Assembly: GCA_936432065.2 (NCBI GenBank)
Contig: OW386285.2
Location: forward strand, 39,115,920 to 39,179,919
Length of the DNA: 64,000 nt
Direction of reading: 5' to 3'
From: Rutpela maculata
Taxonomy: Eukaryota; Arthropoda; Insecta; Coleoptera; Cerambycidae
The notes under the pieces: generated by a model
The model's input: only the letters and a program-made list of their open reading frames with translations
What the model was told of the DNA's origin: nothing
Databases searched by the model: none
Translations under genes and position numbers: made by a program
Part shown: positions 45,350-55,693 of the stretch, one piece after another
How the letters are laid out: each line of letters opens with the position of its first letter
How positions within the stretch are numbered: the stretch's first letter is position 1

Positions 45350-46585
45350 TGATTATAAAAATATCATAGTGTCCACTAAGCAAGAAGCGTATAAAAATCT
45401 TCTCGTTAACTCGAACATAAAAACAAAAGACAGTTGTAAATTACGAACTTAATCGTACTAAAACTACATCATTTTATGTAGTATCAATCCTTCTGACTTT
45501 AACAAATTTTTTGCCATAATAGCAGAAGATATCATAATAAAATTGCCTAAAAATAACTTGGATCCTGTACACTTAGTGACTAACATACCATTAAATTCTA
45601 AATCTTTATTTTTGGAGCCTATTCTAGTTACCGAGTGGAAATAGCTTTGTCTTTAAATAGTACTAGTTCGCTTAATACTGATGATATTGGTAGCAAAGTT
45701 TTAAATAAGATAATTGATATTTTGGCTCTACCTATCACAGAACTGTTCAATACCTGTATCACTGAAAGTGTTCTCCCTCTTTGCATATCCCCTTTTGTGG
45801 AAAAAGATTCGAAATTATTATTAAAACACTTTAACTTCCTTCTTTGAGAATAATTCATTACTAAAAGAAAACCATTTTGGCTCCCGCAAACATAAATTGA
45901 CAATTCAAGCTATATCTAAAATTGTGGATGATAGTATGGGGCTTTGGGCTATAACGTTGTGTGACCTTACCAAGGCCTCTGATGTGTCAACTACGAACTG
46001 TTATTGAAAAAGTTAAGCTGCTATGGGTCTGATTCACGATCTTCTAAATAGTCATTATAATAACAAGGCACAGTGTGTTTCTTTAAATGGCCAAATTTCA
46101 GATACTCTTCTAGTCAGACACGGTGTTCCTCAAGGCTGTATCTTAGAGCCTCTGCTCTTTGTTATTCACATCAATATGTTCACATAACTTTTCCTGGCCC
46201 TTGTGTATTATTCGCGGATGATGCAACCTTAATTTATAGTGATTGAGATTTAAACGACCTAAACACTCTAGCAGTAAACAGAGAAACTAAAGCCGAGAGA
46301 TGGTTCTCTGCAAATTTCCTATATTTAAATACTATCAAGACAAAGCGGATTACCTTACCTTATCCATTATCCGTCAATTATGGAAATGTGGGGCTGCTGG
46401 GGGTTCTTCTTGAGGACAATTTAAATTGCTCAGGTCACGTAAATCAGATATGTAAGAAATTCGCTAGCGCAAACTTTTTTAGTAAGGCAACTAAAAAAGT
46501 TCTAAATTCTGAACCGTTAATAACTTCTTATTTCTCACTTTATCAGCCACGCTTGGATGTTTTTTGCATGTTTTGGTATTGAGAG
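45350..46585 (+). pseudogene. Jockey-like LINE reverse transcriptase relic
   Basis: Plus-strand pieces in several frames read, in order, FNKFFAIIAEDIIIKLPKNN, DIGSKVLNKIIDILALPITE, NHFGSRKHKLTIQAISKIV, TLCDLTKASDV (motif A region), QISDTLLVRHGVPQGCILEP (motif B), VLFADDATLIYSD (motif C, FADD), WFSANFLYLNTIKTK, LLGVLLEDNLNCSGHVNQIC and KKFASANFFSK. The order matches the RT of Jockey-type insect LINEs. At least four frame changes and several stops occur. The endonuclease and the 3' end are absent. Confidence 0.82.
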
Positions 46586-46589
46586 AGGC

Positions 46590-47640
46590 GGTGGTTTCAA
46601 CCCCCGGGGGTCGTTAGTATGTCTGGTTGCGAAATTTTATAGAACATGGGGTGTTTTTTTGTGTTTAGTTTGAGAGGTAGGGACCGCGCGACTATCATCA
46701 TAGTGTTGACCGCCCTCGAAAATGGGGGATAGCCATGTTTGGTCACTACCTTTGCATTTTTTCGGGTTTATGCAGCTTTGTCATGTTAAGATCTTGTCAA
46801 TGATGAAAGTCAATATTGAGATAGGAAATAAAAGAGGACCTTTGACTTTTCAGCTCTTTCATAGAAAAATCTTACCCCTTATAGAAAATCCATCATTAAT
46901 AAAAAAAAGAATAATTCTACCATATTTTAACATTTTTTTTACAACGGTTAAAAAAATGTTTTCGTGGTTTTATACAAGTTTAAACTACCTATTGACCGGA
47001 GTAACAATAATGCAAGATTAATATTCGGATAAATAATAATTAATCAACTGTGTTTTTTACTGTTTTATTAGTTAACAAATACATATTAAAGTAGTATACA
47101 TTACACGTAAATAAATCGACAATTTGCTGCGGTTTACGTTTAAATTAATAAATGCAAAATGAAATGTTTCCAATGATATTAATTATTCAAATGCAAATAA
47201 TAAAATGTTTGATATATCAAATATAGGAAATATAAACTGACTCATGGAAATGTATGCTTGCCAGACAAGTTAGTCTACTAATTACACCAAGCTGTTATCT
47301 GATAAAAAAAATTGACACTACTTTTATCTCATTTCAATCTGTTATTTTTTCACCACTTCAGTAAAGAATGTGTTGTTTTTTGAGTGAAATTTTTTTTAGA
47401 ATCTTTAAAACATTTTAGCGATCAATCAGTAACATCACACTGACTGTTGTCATTTTTGATGTTCAATATTTTCGGGGAACGCAATTACAATGCCACACTT
47501 GTTATGGAGGGGGTAAAATAAATGGTAAATGTCGCCGAATAAACAATACATTTAATTATTGTCATTAACAATAAACACAAAACTAGTAAAATAATCGAGA
47601 ATCTGAGCTTCAATTTAAGGCTTAGTGTTTGAAACCTAAG
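46590..47640. other. Unassigned DNA
   Basis: It includes a 99-codon plus-strand frame at 46,722-47,021 that has no signature I recognise. No paired ends. Confidence 0.4.
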
Positions 47641-48165
47641 CACTTGTCAGACATATAGTCAGGAATCAGGCGCCACTAAATCCATCATAGGGTGTGCACT
47701 CGAAGATATAGTTTTTAAAAAATACATACATTATCCGAAATGACCTTGCGGATCTGAATCCAGAGGGCGCCATTCTGTCCGCGATTGCAAAAAAGCGTAA
47801 AAAATTTTTTTCCGAAAATTTTTGTGCCACTAACTATTGATTAATTTTATATTCCCACCGCATTTACAGGCTTATTTTTTAACATTTCTTAATTATTTTC
47901 CAACCAACGGAAAGCTTATTCTTTCTAGATTCAGGTGCTGCTAAATACTTCTCATAATTGTTGTTAACAAATGCTACAAAAATTGTTTAAACAAAGAGAG
48001 CCCACGGTAAATTTTAGCATCGAGACATTTTTAAAACTATTATCGATAGATGCATACTTCTATGACATGAAATCTGCAAAATATAATGGAGTAGTTTTTA
48101 GAGAAAGAATTATCTACATTGCTTTATTGTTGTAAAAGATACGATTATTTTTGTACAGCACGCGT
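47641..48165 (+). repeat. Left terminal inverted repeat of long-TIR element 1
   Basis: Pairs with 50,068-50,610. The inner limit is where tgtaaaagata..attattt..tacagc homology stops. Confidence 0.85.
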
Positions 48166-48600
48166 TGTGATCCGGCTCGTCTTTTGGTAGATATACAGTG
48201 TACATGTATGTCTCGCATTGCCTCGCTCTTTTTAGGCTTGTTGACTACCTGCTGAGATGTAGTGTAATAACAAAAAATCTTATGAGTAGCGTATACAATA
48301 ACTGTGTTGTGTGTTGTTTATAAATTCATGTAAAATATATTTCAAATAATTTTTGTATTAGTATAATAGCCTGTATATTTCCATTATTATTGCAGAGTAT
48401 CCGATGAAATTACAAAAATAATAGCGCAATTGCATTTTTCTCATCATAATCATAATGAAGCCGACACTAGAATATTTGCGATCATCCTATATTTATTAAA
48501 TCTGGAGTGTGGTAGAATAATAATAGAAGCTACAACAGACATTTTTGTCTTATCCCTGTATTTTGTGTCTAGAATTATGGTGTCTTAGATTTGATGTATT

Positions 48601-48870
48601 CAGGCGCGGATTTATGGGGGGGGGGGGTAACGGGGTAATTACCCCCCCCCCCAAGATACTGTAAATCATCAACTTTTGTTTTAAAATGGTATGATTTTTG
48701 TTAATTTTGCGAAGAAAAAAAATTTTAACAGGGTAATTACCCCCCCAAGAAATTTTCATTTTAAATTTTTTGGGATGAAAACATTTTTTCGGATTTTTGC
48801 CCCCCGCTCATCAAAAAATTTTGGGTTTAGTGTTCCCCCCCCCCAAGCTCAAGGTCCAGATCCGCCCTTG
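48601..48870. mobile_element. hAT MITE, 270 bp, 8-bp TSD
   Basis: The left end CAGGCGCGGATTTATGGG and the reversed right end CAAGGGCGGATCTGGACC form short TIRs. gatgtatt lies directly outside both ends (48,593-48,600 and 48,871-48,878). The interior has long G and C runs around ggtaattacc. Removing it joins GCD-family copy 2 across LRFDVFIPIYH, so it inserted into that gene. Confidence 0.9.
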
Positions 48871-49129
48871 GATGTATTTATACCGATTTATCATACGATG
48901 CGAGAATTAACTATAGAGAAGACAGTGAGTGCTCAAATGAATTTGGGTAATTTATTTTTGTGCATTTATGCTTTGACTGACTGTGATACAGTCAGTTTTC
49001 TATTTAAAAAAGGAAAAACTAACGCTGTAAAAAATGTTTAAGACATACAGAAGATAAAGAACTACAAAGATTACTTACTTATTTATAGCTTCTCTTGTAA
49101 ATACTAAATACCAATTTTATGAACTCTTA

Positions 49130-49418
49130 CCTGCCTGATTTATCTATTTATTCCAGTTTACCCCTTCAACGGAATAAGATGAAAATATAATCTAGTTCCA
49201 GATCACCTTAAAATATATACGCGTACTAAATTTCAAGTCAATAATTTAAAACGGCTCCAGAGTAATCGTGCGCACAAAAAACGTTACAGACAGACAGACC
49301 GATCGACACTCAAACTTAAAATCTCGACGTTTTATGACATTCTAAGCCTATTTGAACAATAAAACTGTTCAAATTTTTTCTTATCGTTACTATACTTCCA
49401 CTAGATGTGGAAGTAAAT
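49130..49418. repeat. Interspersed repeat A, copy 2, inside GCD-family copy 2
   Basis: Homologous to 8,071-8,350. Coding homology to the GCD family stops near 49,050 and resumes at about 49,421, so this repeat interrupts it. Confidence 0.75.
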
Positions 49419-50067
49419 GTTATGTGGTCGACGTCTGATATAAGGAATTTATCGCCTACCGAAGATTCTTTTTATCAACATATGTATGCGTATCAAATTA
49501 TTCGGTGGAAGACTGCAACTGAGATAAACCCAGAAATTCCCGATCCAATTGATTTTGGTTGGGTTGAAAAATAACGTACTTATTCCTAAATTAATAACTA
49601 TAAACTATAAATGTTTGTCCCAATATAACTTCTCAAAATGTATTTTGTAAATGTAAATTTAAAAAATTTATCGGAAACTGCAGTCGTAGCAAAGCTGGGT
49701 TGGAATGCATAATAGATTGCTACTGAGAGGGTAAATGTATTAGCTGTTAATTTAGTTTAAGTATAATGTATGTATGTATATTATTATTTTTGTATTTCTA
49801 TTTCTCAAGCACAAAAAGTAAATTTAAGTTCATTTAATTAGTTATATGGATTTCTGTCTCTAATCAATATTTCAAGTTAAAATATAATAATTTTGGTTCT
49901 CAAGTAAACTAATCTTTAAATACCTTCGTTTTTTTTCATAATGACAAATGATAATATTTACGTATAATACGCATTGTAAATTTTTTGCAATCACAGTATA
50001 TTGTCAGCAAGTTACCGATCGGCCACAGCGCGCGAACGTGTCAGCCAAAACGATAGCGGAAATAACG

Positions 50068-50610
50068 GAGCGCTGTAGAAAAATAGTCATATCTTTTACA
50101 ACAATAAAACAATGCAGATAATTCTTTCACCAAAAACTGATCCATTCTATTCCGCAAATTTCATATCATAGAAGTATGCATCTATCTATAATAGTTTTTA
50201 TAATGTCTCGATACTGAAATTTACCGTGCACTCTTCGGTCATGCTTTGTTTAAACAATTTCTGTAGCATTTGTTAACAATAATTTCGAAAATTATTTAGC
50301 AGTACCAGAATCTAGAAGGAATAAGCTTTCCATTAGTTTGAAAATCATTAAGAAATATTAAAAAATAACCCTGTAAATGAGATGGGAACATAAAATTAAT
50401 CAATTTTCAGTGACACAAAAATTTTCGGAAAAAAATTTTTTTATGCTTTTTTGCAATCGCGTACAGAATGGCGCCCTCTGGATTTAGATGCGCAAGGTCA
50501 TTCCAGATGATGTATATATTTTTTTAAAAGTATATCTTTGAGTACACACCCTGGCATTTTAGGAGCGTCTTTTGAGAAGATCGATTCCCGACGAATACGG
50601 CTGGAAAGTG
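50068..50610 (-). repeat. Right terminal inverted repeat of long-TIR element 1
   Basis: Reverse complement of 47,641-48,165, with a few indels. The largest is about 12 bases near the outer end. Confidence 0.85.
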
Positions 50611-51853
50611 TCGTATTCTATGTAAAGGGCAACGTTTGAAATAGCTGATTTTTGGCTTCCATTGGGGAACGCATAAGACCCAGAGAAAATGCTCGGAAAA
50701 GACTCGAAATTAATAAAAACACGTCTTCGTGGAATCAAAAGGCTGGGAAAAATTTTAAAAACATAAAAGCAACCCCTAAAGTTGCTTTGAATAATAGCTT
50801 ATACTGAATGGGAAAATTATATTTATTTTATGATAACTATTAGGTTTCTATTCAATAGAGATAACACCCTATTCAGAGGGTAGAACTCCATACATAGCAC
50901 CTAATATTAAAAAAATAGGTACCAAAGTGATTAAAAAAATTCTGAATGAAAAAAGGATCGTCTCTTCGGTGCATTCTGGAAAAAATAATGAGCGGCCAAA
51001 TGATCCTCCTTTGCAAGTATCCATTTGCATGTTTACTGTACCCTTTTCTCCAACAAATGAAGTTCTATAGCTTATCCAGAAGTACCTTTACATGGAATAA
51101 TATAACAGAAAATAGACTAATATCATTTTCAATCCCTTACAGTGATTAGCCATCTTTGATATCTATCTATTAAACGATAAGACATAAGAACCAACAGAAA
51201 CCTTTTATTTTATTTTATTTTAATTTGCCCTGTACATATTCTATACTAGATGCTATTCTAACATCTCTAAATAACGGCAGTTTTTCTTTATGGGGATACT
51301 ATTAAGTAATCAGTATAAGTGTTGATATAATTTATTATTATGATTCTATATATTTCATAAAATGAAAATCTTTTTTGTTTCTAAAATTACATTATCTAAA
51401 GTGCCTGTCATCCCTAAACTGAAGTAGATTTCGATTCATTTTAGTCATCTTGTTTCCTATTTTTTAATATTTGAAGCGGTGAATACGATTCAACCACCTG
51501 AATAGGGTAATTTGGTTGTTTTCGAGGTTCCTAAATAACCCACTGTTTGTTTTTTATTAAAAAAACATGTTGACTAAAACCATACAGTTCTATTGTAATA
51601 TTTTTCATTTTAATATAGAGGTAGTTTTTCGTAATAAGGATGCTCACGTCAAGACAAAATGAACGTCTGTCCCTTTTACTAGTAGAAAATAATTTGGTGC
51701 ATTACTAAGTGCCATCGCATTTTTTTTAGTATTCAAAACGGAATATAATTGTACCCCCGAATAGGGCAGTTTGGTGGTTTCCTGGTGGTTTCCTGGGTCG
51801 CTAACAAAAGCGCTTCTTTGTAACAATACTTGCTGCGAATATTATTTGAGACC

Positions 51854-52345
51854 ATGTGCCAGACCTCATAGAAGTCATTATAATTTGGGGGGACTGAATC
51901 AAACTTTTACCAGCTGTTTCTGGGCTCATGTGGAGCAAAAACGTCGGGGGGGGCATCATGGGGAGGTAGCTTTCAAATATGGCGGCCGTTCAAAATGGCG
52001 GCCCGACTGCGAATCTTTAAATTCAATTATCTCAAAATCGGGTGGAGCAATCTTGAATTTCTTTTTTTCTAAATGTAGGTTAATGAATTGACTACATTTT
52101 TGTTCGTAATGTTTATGGCCAAAAAAACCAGTATTTATCGGTCAAAATTCTAAAAAACGAAAAATTGGGTTTTTTGAAATTTACGTTTTGCTGCTTATTG
52201 GACTAACGGTTGGATATACCGAGAACGTGTTCTGAGTGAGAGTTTTAGAGCAACATCTCACCTTTAAAACGCAAAAAAGAAATTGAAGATCGGATCAATA
52301 GAACCCGACATTTTGAGATTCAAAGTGGACGGGGCGGGGTTGAGC
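51854..52345 (+). repeat. Left inner TIR block of long-TIR element 2
   Basis: Near-perfect reverse complement of 54,576-55,067. It ends at ggggcggggttgagc, just before the gene relic. Confidence 0.9.
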
Positions 52346-52479
52346 ATTAATACTGTATTTTAAAATAATAGGGACAATTATTAGCATTTTTTGGTGAAAG
52401 ATCGTACTTATAATTCACTGTAGTGAATTATCGATTCATAATTCACTGCATCCGGCCAATCACAAATACAAATTCAAAA

Positions 52480-54455
52480 ATCACCGTTTCGCTGATTCAG
52501 TGATAAGTATTTTAAATCGACATCTGTACTCTGGGTTTTTGGAATGGGTAGATACAAATGAGTTAGACTTTTCCTACGTCTCTCAATGCTTCACTTCTCT
52601 GAGCCATGCATCCCATAACTCTGTTCTTCAAGATGAACATGTTCAAGCCACTCTAAAGTCTTTTGACAACTACTTGACACATCTTCGTATGAGTAATGGA
52701 GCAATGTCGTCCTTTTGGATGAAATATATAGACCTAGTGGAGCTACTTCTCGCTTTTCTTCGAACTAATCGGGAAGGAAATTGGTTTCTGTGCTTAGCTG
52801 CGGTTGAAAAAATGGTGCCTTGGTGTTTTGCACTGGATAGGGTGAACTACTCACGCTATCTATCATACCACTTCATTGAATTAACTAAATTGTTAATTTG
52901 TTCACCAATACTTTGTAGATGGAGGTTTTTCAGTACAACTAAGAAGCAAAAACCCTTTTTCTAGAATTCCAGTAGACCAAGCCATCGAAGAGACTGTGAA
53001 CAAAGGCACCCAAACTGCTGGAGGCACTAAGGGTTTCAGTCTAAAAAAGCAGGCTGTAGCACGGTACTATGTTAATGCTGAGCACAGAGCTTCTGCAGTA
53101 GGAATCCTCCGCAGCGTTCTATCATCCAGCGAAACAAATCACTGCCACCCTGACCTCCAAAGCCCACGTATAATTAGAGATGATAAAGATGTGACAGGTC
53201 TCACAGAACTTCTAGCCCACGAGTGGACGAACCCCTTTGATCCTAATCCTTCAGATATTGTACATTTATCTACTGAAATATGTGTTGATGAATCAACAGC
53301 TGCTGATCTCATTCATTCGGAAAACAAGGGGAAAATAGCGTATCAAGAGTTCACGGTTCGCCTAGCCAAAGGAGAACGGTTTCATAATCCTCTTAAGAAA
53401 GTGGGTCTCAAGATAAGTAGACCAAAGACGAGCAAAACAACCAAGGTTCAAAACAAAGAAGTAATCCTCCGATGCAACCGAAATCTATTCAGCAAAATGA
53501 TTTATATCGCAGAAAATAAAAAACTTGACATGAAGGAAGTGTTAAAATATCCTCTGGCACCATTTCCATGGACTCTGGCAAATGTTGATGGGTCTTTGAA
53601 GAAAACTTGCAAATCAATGTTTGCCCATCACTTGGAAAAATACATCACCCCTGCCAGTCTGCCGAAAAAAGATTTGGCCTGCATAATTGATGCAATGACT
53701 GTACTTCAGTCCATCAAAGGAGAACAAAAAACGGTTGACGAATTGACAACGACTTTTCTCAAGAAGATTTTGAATATAGGTGGGAGTTGCTGTAGAATTG
53801 ACATAGTATTTGATGATTACCGAGAGGTTTCCCAGATAGTATCTGCCTTAGGCGAACAGCTTGTTACAGCTCTCATCGGGTATTATTGCTGGTCTAGCTG
53901 TGACATAGTCAGCTCTTTTACTGGCCAGGGAAAACTTAAAGGATTTAAGCTTTTGTGCAAAAAGGAGCAAAGATTTATTGAAGCGTTCAGCAAGTTAGGC
54001 AGAGATTGGGTGCTGTCTAATGATGTTGATGACACCATAGAGGAATTCGTCTGCCAGTTATATGCCCCTAAATGCAAGGTGAAACCTGGTGATGAGCTGC
54101 GTTGCCAGACGTTCAGAGGGAGGGAGGGGCAAATTGAGAGTTTCCAAATGCCTCCTTGTAAAGACACCTTGAGATAGTACAATAAACATGCCAACTACCA
54201 GGCCGGAATATGGCTCAGAAGCCTGGAAACCAGGCACATGGGTGGAAAAAGGACATTTCTGGTAACTTATGCGTCAAGTGGATGGAAGGCTTGCCAGCAC
54301 CGGAGTGCGTATTTTCCTTTTTGGGGTGCCACTGCAAGAGGAGCTGTGTACCAGAAACTTGCTCGTGCTTAGCAACTCAAATCCAATGCACCGAGAACTG
54401 TGGGTGCAAGAGGTGTACCAAAGCAACAGTAGATGATAAATTCAAGTTTATTAAT
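52480..54455 (+). pseudogene. GCD-family protein relic, copy 3, with CXC-like C-terminus
   Basis: Block 1 (52,500-52,900) includes MSSFWMKYIDLVELLLAFLR and REGNWFLCLAAVEKMVPWCF, then DRVNYSRYL. After a shift at about 52,885-52,905, block 2 runs from QYFVDGGFSVQLRSKNPFSR and IPVDQAIEETVNKGTQTAGG through LAPFPWTLANVDGSLKKTCK to DIVFDDYREVSQ. It then continues in frame at SCDIVSSFTGQGKLKGFKLL, so the EADTR block is deleted. A TAG at 54,175-54,177, HANYQAGIWLRSLE and another shift at about 54,220 follow. Block 3 reads HGWKKDISGNLCVKWMEGLP and ends with nine cysteines spaced C-X-C-X3-C-X4-C-X-C-X6-C-X3-C-X-C-X2-C, a CXC/tesmin-like pattern. The family is uncharacterised; a DNA-binding zinc end plus a PIN/FEN1-like core is inference. 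Confidence 0.8.
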
Positions 54456-54575
54456 AATATTAATAAGGCATTTTTATTTCTCTTAGTTCTTCACATATCC
54501 CTCTTTGCTTTCAAATATGGCTGGCCGTCTCGTCTCGCCTCATGGTGCTCAAAGCACCGGGCGCTTTGTCAATGC

Positions 54576-55067
54576 GCTCAACCCCGCCCCGTCTGCTTTG
54601 AATCTCGATATCTCGGGTTTTGTTCATCCGATCTTCAATTTCTTTTTTGCATTTTAAAGGCGAGATGTTTCTCTAAAACCCTTATTCAGAACATGTTCTC
54701 AATATACCCAACCGTTAGTCCAATAAACAGCAAACCGTAAATTTAAAAAAAACCTTATTTTTCGTTTTTTCGAGTTTTGACAGATAAATACTGTTTTTTC
54801 GGCCATAAACATTGGGAACAAAACTGTAGTTCGTTCATTCACCTATATTTAGAAAAAAAGAAATTCAAGATTGCTCCATCTAATCTCGAGATAATTGAAT
54901 TTAAAAATTCATAGTCGGGCCGCCATTTTGAACGGCCGCCATATTTGAAAGCTACCTCCCCATGATGGACCCCCCGAATTTTTTGCTCCATATGACCTCA
55001 GAAACCCGTGGTAAAGGTTTTATTCAGTCCCCCCCAAATTATAATGACTGATAGGTCTGGCACATGG
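54576..55067 (-). repeat. Right inner TIR block of long-TIR element 2
   Basis: Reverse complement of 51,854-52,345. The outer block at 55,157-55,319 pairs with 50,779-50,943. Confidence 0.9.
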
Positions 55068-55324
55068 TCTATATAGGGGCTGTTTTTGAAAATGCTGAGA
55101 TCAGGATCAGTTAAAGGTTTGTAGTATTAAAAAATAATTTTGTACTTTTTTGATCACTTTGGTACCTTTTTTTAATATTAGGTGCAGTATATGGCGTTCC
55201 ACCCCCTGAATAGGGGTAGTTTTTACCCTTTTGTTATCTCTATTTAATTGATACCTAATAGTTTTCATAAAATAAATATAATTTTCACATTCATTATAAG
55301 CTATTATTCAAAGCAACTTCCAGG

Positions 55325-55690
55325 AAGTTTTCCTTCTAACTTTCCATTGGGTACCTAGATTGATAGCCTATTTTATGTGAAATCTGATTCGTGGTGATGC
55401 AAGTTTCATTTTGATACCAAATAAGTACATACAATTATATTATTTAGATGCCTCTTACAGACTTTTATCAAATATGGAAAGTTTCCTCGACCCATCTCTG
55501 AATAAAAGCAGTATATTTTTTTTTATAATCGCCCAGAGGCGTTTGAATTAGGAGGCCGATTTAAATGTAAACAACAAAATTCAATTTTTTGACGATTTCT
55601 TAAACTAAAAATACTTTTTTAGCCGTTTTGAATATGTTTGTCATAACTCATAAATTTTCTATTTATTTTTAAGCTTTTATTAGTAAGCAT
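55325..55690. other. AT-rich spacer, nothing recognised
   Basis: No coding motif or paired ends were found between long-TIR element 2 and the next TIR unit. Confidence 0.45.
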
Positions 55691-55693
55691 ATG

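Larger units (their letters stand above)
48380..49575 (+). pseudogene. GCD-family protein relic, copy 2
   Basis: With the two insertions ignored, the plus strand reads HNHNEADTRIFAIILYL and GRIIIEATTDIFVLSLYF, where the second acidic position is TD in place of the usual DTD. DVFIPIYHTMRELTIEK, FLCIYALTDCDTVSFLFKKG and K follow, and after the repeat-A insertion LSPTEDSFYQHMYAYQIIRW and PDPIDFGWVEK, then a stop at 49,574. The last two blocks correspond to the LPPTxDxxxxHxxRAxYQ and GW segments typical of the family C-terminus. The Cys-rich end seen in copy 3 is missing here, so the stop is probably premature or the end was lost. Catalytic function is not established. Confidence 0.78.
47641..50610 (+). 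mobile_element. Long-TIR element 1 carrying a GCD-family gene
   Basis: About 47,641-48,165 is the reverse complement of about 50,068-50,610, with an estimated 85 percent or higher identity over long stretches; for example ccagagggcgccattctgt and ttgtttaaacaaag occur in both arms. The ends read CACTTGTCAGACATATAGTC on the left and CACTTTCCAGCCGTATTCGT on the reversed right. The 2.97-kb unit encloses a GCD-family gene relic and nothing else that looks like a transposase. It also carries a hAT MITE and a dispersed repeat as later insertions. A target duplication was not identified. Because the TIRs enclose this gene as a unit, the gene is probably the mobile element's own. Confidence 0.82.
50779..55319 (+). 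mobile_element. Long-TIR element 2 carrying a GCD-family gene
   Basis: Two paired blocks form the arms: 50,779-50,943 with 55,157-55,319, and 51,854-52,345 with 54,576-55,067. They are very similar over long stretches; for example gctttcaaatatggcggccg occurs in both arms. The outer pair begins aagttgctttgaataatagc. The left arm has about 0.9 kb between its blocks where the right has about 90 bp, so something was inserted or duplicated there; two direct near-copies of a gaatagggtaatttggttg box lie in it (51,499 and 51,755). The only gene between the arms is a GCD-family relic. The TIR sequences differ from those of the neighbouring element 1. No target duplication found. Confidence 0.82.

Noticed and set aside
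46722..47021. 99-codon plus-strand frame
   Set aside because: No recognisable motif and low-complexity composition; not supported as a gene.
52996..54177. A 393-codon intact gene
   Set aside because: The apparent start is a GTG inside a longer homologous frame; homology extends upstream after a frameshift and downstream past a TAG, so it is part of a pseudogene.
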